Shown: positions 10,773-22,980, numbered from the stretch's first letter. The stretch is DNA of 64,000 nt from Cryptomeria japonica (GCF_030272615.1 NC_081408.1:337186793-337250792); one strand, 5' to 3'. Notes: generated by a model from the letters alone, not told the origin. Program-made: numbers and translations.

Positions 10773-11240
10773 TGGTCCATGGAATTTGATGGGAGTTGTT
10801 CATCTTCTGGTTCAGGGGCTGGGGTAGTATTAATACCTCTTGAAGGTAAAGTTATTCCTTATGCTTTCAAATTAGAGTTTCAAAACACTAATAATACGAC
10901 TGAATATGAAGCTCTATTATTAGGTCTTGCTGAAGCGAAGAAATTGCAAATCAAAATGTTGAAAGTTAAAGGTGATGCTGAACTTATTGTGAAACAAGTG
11001 AGAGGTTTATTTACTGTTAAAAATGAGAGACTGAGGCATTATAGAAACTGCGTTTGGGACGAGATTGAAGCATTCGATGCTTTCTCAATCGAAGTAGTAC
11101 CAAGGGAGTTCAACTCGAAGGCTGATTCTGTGGCGGTATCTGCAACTTTATTAGTGCCTCATCCTAATTTCACAACTGATACCTACATGATAGAATTGGT
11201 TTATAGACCAAGCGTGCCTGACAATTCTGAATCCTGGTAG
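10773..11240 (+). CDS. Tat-B extra RNase H located before RT
   Basis: W-S-M-E-F-D-G-S-C at the start gives the first catalytic aspartate. SGSGAGVVLI is the glycine-rich turn, N-N-T-T-E-Y-E-A-L-L-L-G supplies the glutamate, V-K-G-D-A-E-L-I-V-K-Q-V the second aspartate, and P-R-E-F-N-S-K-A-D-S the last. All four catalytic positions are kept. It belongs to the RVT_3/RNase HI class, related to cellular-type plant RNase H. It removes the RNA strand of the RNA/DNA hybrid during reverse transcription. Its frame is open from 10464 to 11240, ending at a TAG where Tat-A has CAA. A second, degenerate RNase H follows RT, so this one is probably the active enzyme. Confidence 0.75.
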   Translation, partial: WSMEFDGSCSSSGSGAGVVLIPLEGKVIPYAFKLEFQNTNNTTEYEALLLGLAEAKKLQIKMLKVKGDAELIVKQVRGLFTVKNERLRHYRNCVWDEIEAFDAFSIEVVPREFNSKADSVAVSATLLVPHPNFTTDTYMIELVYRPSVPDNSESW

Positions 11241-11300
11241 GTGTTCGAAAATGATAAGCAGATTCATAATTTTTAGTGGTGTGCTGAGATTTTCACATCC

Positions 11301-12520
11301 TTGTTTTATGAAGGTTTAGAAGAAAGTTGTAAAGAGTTTTCTCCCGATTCACCAAAGGAACTGCATGATGGGATGCTACAATTGAAAGGAAATAAAATCC
11401 CAAAAGGCTTGGTTTCTCTTGAACGTCTTTTTGATCGAAAGGATGGGTATGTTAAGCAAGAAGAGAAAGAAACTCCTGTAATTCAAAACTCTAGTGAGTA
11501 TGAGAGAATCAACATTGGTACTGAAGAGGATCCTAAGTTTGTTAATTTGGGAAAATGTTGTTCTGAGTAGGAGAAGATGAGGTTCATCAGCCTGTTGGTT
11601 GAGTTCAAAGATGTTTTTGCATGGTGCTATGATGATTTAAAGAATTTCAGAGATGGTAGATTCCAACATCACATTCCTTTGAAACCTGGTGTCAATCCTT
11701 TCCGGCAGAAGTTGAGGAACTTTAATCCAAAGGTAGCAGAAGTGATCTTTCACGAGGTAGACAAAATGCTAAAGGCTCGAATTATTTATCCTATACATCA
11801 TTCTTCTTGGATTGCTAATATTGTCTCTGTTCGAAAGAAAAATGGTGAAATACGAATCTGTGTTGATTTCAAAAACTTGAACCTAGCAAGCCTGAAGGAT
11901 AATTATCCTTTGCCAGCAATGTATCATATTTTACAAACCGTTTCAGGATCAAAGATGATGTCCATGTTGGATGGCTCTTGGATATAACCAAATTAGTGTC
12001 TCAGAGAAAGATCAACACAAAACAACCTTTATAACTCCCTGGGGCACCTTTGCATATAATAGGATGCCTTTCGAATTAATTAATGTAGGGGCAACATTTC
12101 AGAGGGCGATGGATATTTCCTTTGGGAATTTGAGGAATAAAATCATTGTCATATACTTAGACGATTTGACTATATTCTCTAGGAAGAGAAAACATCATTT
12201 GCGAGATTTGAGGAAAGTTCTGATGAGATGCAGAGAGCATGGGGTGTCATTAAATCCTAAAAAGTCTGTTTTTGGCGTCACAAAAGGAAAACTTCTCAGA
12301 CATATTGTTTCAAAGGAGGGAGTAAAGGTGGATCCAGAAAGAGTAAAGGCAATACAACAACTCAACCTTCCTTCCAACAAAAATGGAGTGAGGTCCTTCT
12401 TTGGACAGGTGAACTTTCTAAGACGTTTTATTCCTGATTTTGCTAAGACTACTAAATACATTGTAAATACGATGAGTGAGAACGTAGTTTTTAAGTGGAA
12501 TGAGGAAGGTAAAAGGGCTT
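11301..12520 (+). pseudogene. Tat-B reverse transcriptase
   Basis: After a linker and a TAG at 11568 comes the RT: FRQKLRNFNP, IHHSSWIANIVSVRKKNGEIRICVDFKNLN, then the first catalytic strand SMLDG. A frameshift falls right there (about 11975), and the next frame resumes with LGYNQISVSEKDQHKTTF and TPWGTFAYNRMPFELINVGATFQRAMD. The catalytic Y-L-D-D is at 12154-12165, followed by VSLNPKKSVFG and the thumb region (GQVNFLRRFIPDFA). All key RT residues are present apart from the frameshift. It copies the element RNA into DNA. Confidence 0.8.
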
Positions 12521-12985
12521 TTGAAGAAATAAAAAGAGAAATAGCGCATGCACCCACTCTGGTTAATCCAGATTTCAGTAAGGATTTTATTATTTATTGC
12601 TATGCATCAGAGCATACTATGTCTAGAATTTTAGTGCAGAAAGGTGATGATAATGGGGAAGTCCCAATCTCCTTCATGAGTGTACCTCTGAAGAAGCATG
12701 AGTTAAAATACTCGTAGATAGAAAAGAAAGCTTATGTGGTAGTGAAAGCTAGCAAACAATTCATGTACTATATACTTCATTCACATGCAACTGTCTTTGT
12801 TCCAAACTCTGCAGTGAAAAGTATTTTAACCCAACAGGATGTTGGTATCAATAATAGAGCATCTTGGGTCTCTAAGATTCAAGAGTTCAATTTAGACATT
12901 AAGCCTACTAAGCTATTCAGAGGACAAGGCCTTTGTAAACTAATGGCGGAGAGCAAGTTTGAAGAGGAGGAAAGTTTGCCCTTAA
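12521..12985 (+). pseudogene. Tat-B degenerate canonical RNase H (connection-like domain)
   Basis: Directly follows the RT thumb in the same frame. The position corresponding to the usual D-A-S of gypsy RNase H reads I-Y-C-Y-A-S-E-H-T, with tyrosine (codon at 12601) instead of the catalytic aspartate. K-Y-S-[stop]-I-E-K-K-A-Y gives the glutamate helix, broken by a TAG at 12715 where the family has Gln. Loss of catalytic residues in the canonical RNase H, with an additional RNase H elsewhere, is known for Tat elements, so this domain may be purely structural. Confidence 0.65.
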
Positions 12986-13099
12986 CTTTATTTGTTAATC
13001 ATCAGGATTCTTGGTTCACCGATGTTGCCTATTATCTCACTTATGGAGACTATCCAGGTTATCTTTCTCTTAGGGAGAAACAAAATTTGAAGCTAAAAG

Positions 13100-14268
13100 C
13101 TACAAAGTATGTTATCTTTGATGATATATTGTACAAGAAGGGTTTGGATGACACCTTTCTCAGGTGTGTAGATAAGCCGCATCAAGAAGCTTTACTGAAA
13201 ACTTTCCATAATGAGGCATGTGGCGGTCATTTCTCCTCTATGGTGATTGCATATAAAATCTTGAGGAACTATTACTATTGGCCAGGAATGTTCAGAGATG
13301 TGTATGCTTGGGTAGCGAGGTGTGAAAAGCGCAAATCGTTTATAGGTAAACCCCAGTTGGTTGCCTTGCCTTTAAGACCTGTAGTGATTGAGGAACCATT
13401 TAAATAATGGGGATTAGATTTCATTGGTCCTTTGAACCCAACCTCCAGCGCAGGAAACACTCACATATTAACAACAACGAATTATTTCACCAACTGGGTG
13501 GAAGCTATCCCTATGAAAAAGACCACTTCAGAGGTTGTGTGTGCGTTCCTTAAGGACAATATTCTTGTTAGGTTCGACGTTCCTCATAAAATAGTCACAG
13601 ATAATGCATCAAATTTCTCTTCATCTAAATTAGTTTTGTTTTGCTATGATCATGGAATTTCTTTGGTGCATACTTCTGATTATTATCCATAGGGTAACGA
13701 CCAAGCAGAATCAAGTAATAGAAACTTGATTAACATTATGAGGAAGTTGGTTAGCGATAATTTCAGAGATTGGCATAAGAAGTTGCATGAAGCACTGTGG
13801 GTAGATCGAGCCTCACCTAAGCAAGCTATAGGAATGTCTCCATTTGAGTTGGTATATGGCATTGGTGCCCAAATATTTCTTCCTCTAGAATTAGCAGCTT
13901 CCAAATTATAGACTGTAGTAGAAGACGCATTCTTTCAAATCTCCCTTGAGAAGAGAATTATGTATTTAATTAAGATCAAGGAAGAAAGGGAAAAGCTGAT
14001 CGACAGGATTACCAAACATCAGATGAGGGTGAAAAGGATTTTTGACCCGAAGGCAAGACCCAAGAAGTTCATGAAAGGTGATAAGGTGTTATTATGGGAT
14101 AAAAGGAGGGAGTTGAAGGGTGCCCACGATAAATTTGAGTCACTGTGGAAAGGACCTTATGTAATTCATGAGGTGAAAGGTCCCAATTCTTTTAAACTTG
14201 CTTATCAAGATGGCTTTGAACTACCCCTATCCTATAATGGGCAGGACTTAAAATTGTATCAATTGTAA
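13100..14268 (+). pseudogene. Tat-B integrase
   Basis: The zinc-binding domain has H13207, H13228 and C13321, but the last cysteine is arginine (codon 13330). The catalytic core keeps all three acidic residues: L-D-F-I-G-P (D codon 13417), V-T-D-N-A-S-N-F and Q-A-E-S-S-N. The C-terminal domain (KGDKVLLWDKRRELKGAHDKF...W.GPYVI) ends in NGQDLKLYQL. Stops at 13405 (TAA), 13690 (TAG) and 13909 (TAG) fall where glutamine is usual. One frame covers the whole domain. It would insert the cDNA into the host genome. Confidence 0.8.
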
Positions 14269-15322
14269 GTAGGAGTCTCCTGCCAGTTTGTGTATACAGT
14301 TTTTGTTGTGTTTAGTTTAGGTGTGTGAGTTTTGGTGTGAGTCAGGCCTTACTTTTAAGTCATTTGCAAAACCAGGGATTCTAGGATTCATTGCTTGGTA
14401 CTTTATAGTTCCAGTCCCCATGCAGAGCCAATGTTGGTGGTACATATAAATTTCTATTTTTATGTCGCCTTTTGAGTCATGTCCCTAACTGGTCCTTTGG
14501 TCAGGTGGTATTTCTTGAATTTTTTGTGCAAATTCAGTCTTCGCAGTTTTGTTTTTTTAAAGCTTCACTGTACTAAACTTGAACCTTGAACTTGAATCTT
14601 ATGGGTTCAAGGTTCAAAGTTTAACGGGCTTCATGTTAAAGTTTATTTCCCCGCATGGCTTTTAAAGTCTTTTTTAGTGTTTGTCGGTGTTTAGCATTGG
14701 TTGAACCTTGAACTTGAACCAAATGGGTTCAAAGTTCAAAGTTCAAGATTTGTTATGTATATGTTTTTCTGTTGCTTTTGTTCTTCAAGGTTCAAAGTTC
14801 AATGTTTGATTTCTTAGAAATCATATGAATTTTCATGAGATGGTGGCATGGATTTTGAGGAATGGCTAAACGGCGGCAAAAAAAGGGAATATTCTTTCTT
14901 AATGATTTAAAAGTTGTCATTTATAGAAAGTATGGCGTGGGAATCGGTGTTTTTAGATATCAAGTGACTTGTTATTAAATGCATGATCTTGTGCGATCAT
15001 TTCAGAGTAATGTCACACGAGTGAAGAGTAATGATGATAACTTATGGAAATCATGAGTAATATTTTCTTGGCTGTTTTAAATTGAGTAGTTGTTTTGTCA
15101 AGATTGTCATTTGTGAAACATAAGTTTTAAGGAAAGTTTTTGGAGCGAAAGAAAAATAGACTGCGATAGGGGTTTTGCAGATGATAGAGGAAGGTATGTC
15201 CAACGACTTTCCTAATTGCTACAATTTTTAAAGGATCTGGGTATATTGTTTAGCTGCTTGTTTCTGTTTTACCTGTTTTCTGCTTTATCTAAGTTGTTTG
15301 GGGAAAAGATTATGGGTTAAAC
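14269..15322 (+). other. Tat-B spacer between pol and accessory frame
   Basis: No coding frame. It holds the TTCAAGGTTCAA inverted-repeat cluster at 14570-14800 and a purine run (gcaaaaaaaggg) near 14875. The spacer probably contains signals for expressing the following frame, for example a splice acceptor or internal promoter, but none can be named with confidence. Confidence 0.45.
14570..14800 (+). repeat. inverted-repeat cluster built on TTGAACCTTGAA / TTCAAGGTTCAA
   Basis: Three clusters of the same 12-base words: 'ttgaaccttgaacttgaa' facing 'ttcaaggttcaaag' at about 14579-14622, a second pair at 14700-14745, and a single arm 'ttcaaggttcaaagttcaa' at 14784-14802. In each pair the arms are separated by about 10 bases including 'atgggt', so each can fold into a long hairpin. 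Confidence 0.7.
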
Positions 15323-18300
15323 ATGAGGCCGACCTTGCCTAAATTAGCGAACTCTTCTTCCCTTGTGAGTTCCTTACCAGAGCTAGCTGATATGGCTCTA
15401 GTTCATTTAGATTTAGATGTTTTCTTAGAAAGAGTGAGGAACCCAATTGCTGATTCTATGATGAAAGATATTGCACAAAGTGGTTTATTGGAAGCGATGA
15501 CATTTCCCATAGTTTCCCCTTGTCTTGAGTTGGTTTTAGAGTGCATGAATCACTATGACAAGGTTAACAAGTGCATTATGATAAATAATGGTGAGGTTCT
15601 ATTGTCTATTGATAGAGGGACAGTAATGGCGGCCATGGGTATCCCACATCGGGAACCCTATGAGGATTGGACTATTGGAAAGTCATATGGGATTTTTTCC
15701 GAGAAGAAGCAATATTACAGAACCATTATTGCACGAATTTGGCTTCTGAAGTATCAAAAAGGTGGCTTAAGGCTACCAAGGCCATTAACCCATGAGCATT
15801 TGATCCCTGAAATTAGGGATTTGGTAATAATGTTGAGCATAATTAGGGGAAATTCACACTTCTTTTATTGGGAGGACTGGATGTATTTCTTCATCCAAGT
15901 CGCTCTCAACAAAAAATGGTTCATTGATTGGGGAACAGTAATTGTAGAAAGGTTGCATGAGGGTTTGAGCAATCATGTCGGGGTTTCAAATTTTTATATG
16001 TCATTATATATGTTTTACATGTTAGCCTGTGTGAGGGAGTGGCCTGGACTATTCCATACAAAATGGGTCCAGGGTATAAAAATTTATGAATATCGCCCCC
16101 ATTTGACCCAAAAAAGATATGTTGACAATTACCTTCGCTAGAACGATATATTTGTTGGGAGGTTAACTTTTGAGTTACAAGGCAATTTGCACAGGAGAAT
16201 GTTGGTTGAAGTTGTTGAACTGATCGACAACTATGGTAGCGTCTTTATTCAAATTAATCACTTCACTTATATAAGGGTTGGAGGTTTTAAAGGTGAACCC
16301 TTTAGGTTACCTAGACATGTTTCAGATTGTCGTGTTTTGATTGAGGTTTCTAGGCAGTTAGCCCATGTTGTAAAGGATTCTGGTGAAGATTCTGGCACAA
16401 GTGGAATTTTCCCTATTGATTTAGGCCATTACAGTTGCAGGTCTGTTTCTAATGCACAATTGGAATTTCAAAGGTTTCATTTGAAAACTTTCATGAAGAG
16501 AGAGAACTTTGATAGCAAAGGTTTTATTGCTCATTATGCGAAAACAATAATGCCTAATCTACATGTCCCACAATTGGAAGATTACTGGGAAGACTGCTCA
16601 GATGAATTTGAAGTAAGGAAAAGAAATTGGTCTAGGTTAACTCTGAAGTAGATTCTCAACATGAAGTTGCAAATGGATACCTCTGGTGTGACTATTGATA
16701 ACGAAGATGTACTAGATCCAGAATTCATGAAACATGTACATAATCAACCTCTTCTAGAGGTTGATTGGAAAAAAAAAAGGAGGATAATGTACAGGCACGC
16801 ACCTTCAGTATAATTCACAGAACAAAGAATTGGCTAAGGAATTGCATATTTCATTTGGCAAAGGCAACCAGTTCAAGAAATAGGGGTGGAAAAAAGGAGA
16901 TTGTAAGTAAAACCTCTGTTTTAACTAATATTCCTATTTCTGTTGTAGGAAAGAAGCAAGCTAAGATTAAAGAGGAAAAGCTTGACTTTGAAGCTGCACA
17001 TTCCATTGGTGGCCGAGTTACTAGATCGAGATACAAGAAGAATTTTCAGCCACTTGCCGCCCATCTCATTCTTTATTTGGACGCTAAGGAAGCACAAGGC
17101 AATATGACAACCCCTGTTTCTGATGCTAACAAAGTTGTAACTGATGTTGATACTAATGTCCAAGATTCATAGGGACTTGATGTTCTATCTAACATAGATA
17201 ATTCTATGCTGCTGACTTCAAGAGGACCTCCGCCTATGCAATCCAAAGATCTGACTGTGGCTCCTAAATGGTTGAGTGATTTAATTACCAAGAAGAGGAA
17301 TGTTGTGCCTATTTCTTTGTCAATGGAAGATGTCATGAGTAAATGTCTAGGAAGGGCCACGAAGCCTAAGCGACTGAAAGTGGAAACCATGATTGGTTTT
17401 GATGAGAGTACAAAACATTGGACTGCAGCTATTGCTAAGCCCACATCTGATAAATATGCTGCCATCACCTCAGAGGTTGATTATACTATTGAACGAGTTG
17501 ATTTGGGGGTAGGAACTAGAGCGGTTGATGTGAAACATTTAGAGACTTCAACCAAAAGGATTATCTCACACAGTTGGAAGGATGAAAAGGATAAATCAGA
17601 GTTGAAACAAAGTTTAATGCAAATGGCCCAATACATCCATGCTCTGCAGAATAGCCCGCTGCCATTGTCCCAAAGCTATGTTCCCTTTAATTTAAAATCC
17701 CCTGATAATTAGAAGTTCTTGGGTGAAGTTCAAAGGAACAAGATGATCGCAGAGATTTTCTTTGAGTGGCTTACATCGATTGTGCATCAAAGAACTAATT
17801 ATATATCAGATTTAGTTCAAATCTTCAAAGATGCTAATGATGTTACCAAAGAATTGGATGCTGAATTAATCGCATGACAAAAAGAAAAGACTAAATGGAT
17901 AGTGATTTCAAGGCAAATGTGCAATATTCAACGTTATGGCTTAATGAATTTTCTTGCTGAGAGACAAGTGCTAGGATTAGATGAAGATATAATGTTCATA
18001 TGCAAAGAAAGTATAGAGTGGCATAACCAAATCATTGAGCAAGGTCATAATGAATCTGTTAGTTTGCAAGGGGAACTAACAACCCTAAGAACAACCATGC
18101 AAAAGGATCTGCGCTGTGCAGATGTTTAGTTGCTTAAAGAGGATGGCCATACCCTAGAAGATACAACAAAAATGGTCAATCTTTTCAGCAGTCGCATTAA
18201 ACAGATTAAGGTGGAGAAGTCCTTAGCCATGGAAGATTTTACAAAGATTGCTAAAGTGGAGTCAATGCTTACAGTATGTCTTGATCATTTGGACACTCAT

Positions 18301-18495
18301 AGAGATAAAGTGCAGCTGGTGAAAAGGAAGAAGGAACTCTGGAAGCAAAGGGTAATTCATATTAGCCTACCACATGTAGCGGTAATCCAGGAATTCTCAA
18401 GGGTTCATCAGGAGTGCAGTGCAACGAAAGTGGTTATGGTATCCACCCAGAATAGCAATCCAGGCAATCTGGCTGAAACTGAATCGACCACATGA
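15323..18495 (+). pseudogene. long accessory frame of Tat-B, unknown function (~1,050 codons)
   Basis: I do not recognise this protein. Six open segments join into one frame: 15323-16651 in one register, a shift at the A-run near 16769-16778, then 16765-18495 in the next. Inside there are five TAG stops (16139, 16649, 17170, 17710, 18127) and one TGA (about 17876), and otherwise coding-like sequence. The N-terminal ~420 residues look globular, rich in aromatics (FFYWEDWMYFF, WPGLF). The middle (about 16800-17060) is strongly basic, possibly nuclear or nucleic-acid binding. The C-terminal ~350 residues are charged and helical (KQIKVEKSLAMEDF, DKVQLVKRKKELWKQR), a likely coiled coil. It lies in sense orientation 1.05 kb after integrase. 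Some Tat elements are known to carry an extra frame in this position. The ATG at 15323 is the first good start, but the frame is open a little upstream. Confidence 0.65.
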
Positions 18496-18498
18496 CTA

Positions 18499-19172
18499 GC
18501 ACTGCTGGCAGTTGTATGCTAGTGTGTCTAGCTTTATTTCATTTTCTGTTATGCAGTTAGGATAGTTTCTCATTAACCCATTTGGAGTTAATTTTACCTT
18601 TGGTTAAACTGTTGGTCTAGAGACCTATTTATAAGCTTTGTAATGACTTTATGAAGGTCCGCTAAGTTTTTGAAAAACTATCTCTTTTAATTTTGGCTGA
18701 ATATTTTATGTATGTGTTGGAAGTTAATGATCATTTATGAATGAAAATTGAATGATAGTTTATCTTCGGCTTCAAATCTATGTGTTTGGTGTTTGAAATT
18801 TGATTTATGTGAGAATCTATTTCAAGAAAGAATCTGTCATGGCTTTCTATACGTGTAGAAAATATCAGTGAAATTCATTTTTAAATATTTTCATTTTGTT
18901 ATAGCGTACATGTGAAGTCTATCGGCTTTACACAAAGAATTATATATGAATCAATGCTTGTGTTCATTTGGTATTGACTAGTGAATGCAATTACCTTTTT
19001 GTACTTTCTGGTAAAAAGTATAATATTGATTGTATGTAATTTGTAGCTGATTGAATATCTGTTTAAGGGAGTTGTACCTTAATTCAGAGGTTAATCAATA
19101 AAATGATTTTCCAACTAAATGGTGAAATTTTTCTTTCATTTCTTGGGCTAAGAGTATAAAAGTTAAATAAAT
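18499..19172 (+). other. 3' flank of Tat-B, possible 3' LTR remnant
   Basis: AT-rich, non-coding, with a TATA-like 'ctatttataagc' near 18625 and 'tcaataaaatg' near 19095, resembling a poly(A) signal. It could be the beginning of the 3' LTR, but no second copy exists in the window to prove it. It ends where Chr-1 begins. Confidence 0.35.
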
Positions 19173-19842
19173 TGTGAGAGACAAATCTATTTACAAACAC
19201 ATATTAAGTGCATTAATTGCAACAATACCACTATAATAACACAAGCGGAAGACTTACACCAGAATTCCTAAAGGGTTACCAATGAAGAATTAAACTAAAA
19301 GTTAAATTCCACAATTACGATTAATCATATTAACCATCATTACTCATGAATATAATAAGCAATATGCACTAACAGATACACCATTGAAATATTGAAAGGA
19401 TACAATATAATTTCTCTTCAATAAAGCATTTACACTAATCATATAGAAAGTTGATAAATAACATCAAAAACTTAGGATTACATTGATCTTCCAATACATG
19501 GCCCTCAATACATTCAGAGTTACAACTTAACCAAATTACAAGGTTAAATAAATTCATTGATACAACTGACCACATAGGTCTCCAAAGAATAATAATCTCC
19601 AACATGAGATAAAGCATGAGTCACGAACCACAAGAACACCTGCAAAGCCAATCCTCAAATGAAGATATAAACAAGAACATCCGATGGGAAGTGGCACTAC
19701 CACCCGACCATGTAATTCCCAAAATGGAATCATCCCACTGTGCTAGGAGATAGCAGAGGACCCTCAAGCATGCATAAGCATGACATGGTCGACACAACAA
19801 TATGACTCCATGACAGTATAATATGACTCCACAATATTCCAG

Positions 19843-19940
19843 GTGACTCAACATCACAATACACAAGTGACTCGACATCACAATACTCAAGTGACTCGAC
19901 ATCACAATACTCAAGTGACTCGACATCACAATACTCAAGT
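19843..19940. repeat. 24-base tandem repeat, four copies, in Chr-1 left LTR
   Basis: Unit GTGACTCGACATCACAATAC followed by TCAA, repeated four times; the first unit carries CAACAT and ACACAA variants. The same array exists at 32745-32841 in the other LTR with different single-base variants. Confidence 0.9.
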
Positions 19941-20989
19941 GACCCTAAAGAGAGAGTGTCATCACATAGCTTATGATGGTTACCATGGTAGGCCTCCATA
20001 GGTCCCGACCCTCATCCTAGGTTATCCTGGTAACCTTTCCTGAACCTTTGGCTCCAACTAAGTCTCATGCGGACCCTACCAACCCTTCGTGATGACAAGG
20101 TGGTCGGTTTGCCATTCTAGGCCTTCCCGCTACATCTTGAGCCTATACGAACACTCAACCTTGCATGGGGTACAATATCTTATATAATACTATAAACTAC
20201 CCATCTCCTAATCAAATTATTAGGTTATCACTTATTAACTAACTTTTGAGGGGTTATCTTTCCATCCACTTCGGGCGTGACCTCTACTCAAAAGCCACTC
20301 TCTCAAAGGACACTAAACAAACATGGTCACTCCACGAGGACCCTATGGTGAAGCAGACAACCATAACACCACTATCCAAAAACAAGTGGTCAACATAACA
20401 ACATACTAGCTCTTGGCTAACCATAAGGAAAAAACACTACATGGTTAAGACAATAAGGTCATCATACATCACTTGGTCAAAAGGTACCAAATACGCCACA
20501 ACAGGACGATTGAAACAAGGACGAGAAATAACCAGAAATAATACTTTTTGCAAGGAAAGCTAATTTCACTAAGTCCGCACTTAGACAATCTTTGAGAAAA
20601 CAACATCGTAAACACTTGCAATTCATTGATTGAAAATTAAATAAAAACACCCTTTATTTAATGTATCATTCAGATACGACATTCACTTCTATTTAATTTC
20701 CAAATTCAATTCACCAATACAGAATAAAATCCATATTAATTATTCAACCAAATAACAATATGAAGTATATAAACATATAATCTACTTCCAAAAATACATC
20801 CAAAATTACCAATTTGAATTAATATCCAAAGCCTTGATTTTCAATAGATAAATCTATTAAATCAATATAAAAATCAACATATAAAATTAACTTATAAATT
20901 ACCATTAAAATTTAACATTAAACTAACCTAAAAATTCATCACATTAATAAAAATTAAACTCAACGACACATTGATAGGTGCGTGAGGGT

Positions 20990-21215
20990 CAACAACACGC
21001 GGTGGGCCAAGGCCCTACCCGCGGTAGCACTACTACCGGAGCAGCAGACACTACCTGCCGGTAGTGCTGCTACCAATCGGTAGCAGTCCTACCAACCGAT
21101 AGTGCTACTATGCACGTAGCAGACACTACCCACTGGTAGTGTTGATACCCGCGTAGCAGTCACTACCAACCGGTAGTGCTGCTACTGTGGTAGCAAGAAA
21201 CTACCATCCCATGTG
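20990..21215. repeat. GC-rich array of GGTAGTGCTGCTACC-like units in Chr-1 left LTR
   Basis: Imperfect units of about 25-35 bases alternate between ggtagtgctgctacc and ggtagcagtcactacc with ACCGGT palindromes between them, an island of GC-rich, self-complementary DNA inside an AT-rich LTR. The right LTR has a longer version. Confidence 0.85.
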
Positions 21216-22980
21216 GTGGGACTAGCCTGCCACGTGGGCAAGGTTAACTAATTTAATAATAAATTTCCTACTCTTAAACAATTTAAAATGAACTTAAATC
21301 ATCCCATTATTTCACGGGGCACACACACATAGTGCCATAATCCAAAATGAGAAAGGATATTTAACAATAAGGTAAATGGTGAATAATAACACACAAGAGC
21401 TTCAATTATAAGGATATTGGGAAACACAAAAAGAATTTAAAAGATAGGATAAGGATTCTGATAAATTTCTTCACTTCCATAACACAGGAAGAATTCCTTG
21501 CATCTTGCAAGAGGCAAATAACCAAATTTTGCCAACATAAGCCCCAAATCTTGGGCAAATAGATACTAGAAAACACACAACAAACTAAATATATTCCTTT
21601 CTATAACAAATAGAAGAGATAATTCAAGAAATTGATTTTCAAGAACAAATAACAAACAACAAATAGAAAGATGAACCATTTCCTTTCCATATGCAAACAT
21701 TTTATATGAATTCAACAAAATCATCAATAACAGACACTCTTTCTTTCATTCCAATCATTCGACAAGAATTTACAAAGAGATTTACATTTTTCCAACACAT
21801 GGGAAGCAACTAAAACATTCAAAATTAAATTGCAAAACAAGAAGAGATTATCCAACCTTCAAGCAAACCGGGAAGCAAATTGATGGAAGGATCCCAATCT
21901 TGCAAACCAAATCCAACTCTAGCTCCTCCTCCAAAATGGTTTTCCAAATTTCTCCTTTAAAATTATGCCTCCTTCCCATGAACTCCCAGGAATATATGGC
22001 AAAAATATATTTCAACCTAAACTTTTTAGGTTAAAGGTTTTTCCAACCAATCAGATTAAACTATTTAAAAAGTAAAAGCAATTAGATTTACCCTTTTTCC
22101 ATAAACAACTTTTCCAACAAAATAAAATACAAAAGTCAAATGGAAAAGCTTTTATTTTTATTTTATTTCTATTTTCACAATACTTTGTTTCAACATAATC
22201 ATTTAACATTTAAATGGCAAGGCAAATACTTATTTCTTTTCACAATATAATAATAATACAACTTTACACAATAAAATAAGCCATTTAACCATTTAATTCT
22301 AGCAAATCATTAATTTAATTAAATCAATAATCTCAAGAGCATAATAATTAACTAATTACACCAACACAAAAATAAAATCAATCATTCAATTAAATGACTA
22401 TTCAAATAAACAAAAACATGCAAAATGAGGAATGCCCAAATGACGACTCACAAGACGAAAGTATTAAAGCACTCTGACTCGCATACTGGTCAAACGAAAA
22501 AGACGACCAACTAACAACACTCACACGAGTGTAATTGTGGGTCAAGCTAGGTTCCAACAACTATCTCCTCCACTCCCATCGGATAAATAAGGCACGCTTA
22601 GACCTGTGAAACCAGGTGGAGTCAATACCCTGTACCTACTCGGTACTATTACCTACAATGTCCTGCACCAAAGAACCACAAGTGCATATAGACACACATA
22701 TATATAAACATACATGACAAGCACATCGATGAAGGAGAATCATGACGTTCCCTTTCTCACTGGAGTGAGTGAAATAAAATCATCCCCTCGCATCCCATAC
22801 ACTTGCAAACACATGACATATATAAAGTAAAAGTGTCAAACCATGATAATGATCCATAAAATAACATTAATCTTAAGCACTGAGATACTGCATGAAAGCA
22901 TACACCACAAATCTAGATAAAACATGAAATAACATCACATAAAGTCTGAATCAATATACAATAATGTTCCATTGAATAGT
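21216..22980. other. Chr-1 LTR body, no gene
   Basis: AT-rich LTR sequence with no coding frame, matching 34206-36010 in the other LTR. It includes the block GACCTGTGAAACCAGGTGGA at 22601, which is shared with other LTR families here. Confidence 0.6.

Larger units (their letters stand above)
8641..19172 (+). mobile_element. Tat-B: Ty3/gypsy Tat-like element with accessory 3' frame
   Basis: Domain order on the plus strand is gag, protease, RNase H, RT, second RNase H, integrase, spacer, long accessory frame. The integrase after the RT domains makes it Ty3/gypsy. An additional RNase H and an extra frame downstream of pol are known traits of the plant Tat lineage. The whole pol lies in one frame up to 11987 and in the next frame from 11971 to 14268, with about ten scattered stops and an indel pair near 10450. 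No 5' LTR is present because Tat-A is fused to its gag. The 3' end is lost at the Chr-1 border. Ends are approximate. Confidence 0.7.

Noticed and set aside
12195-12557. 120-codon minus-strand frame
   Set aside because: Shadow of the Tat-B RT, which has clear motifs on the plus strand.
19621-19999. Minus-strand frames with repeated SLEYCDVE-type peptide (also 32632-33060)
   Set aside because: They are produced by the 24-base tandem array in the Chr-1 LTR. As 24 is a multiple of three, any frame repeats without stops. There is no start context and no other coding sign.
20990-21215. CRISPR-like regularly spaced repeats
   Set aside because: Units are imperfect and adjoining, spacers are not unique, there are no cas genes, and the setting is a plant LTR.
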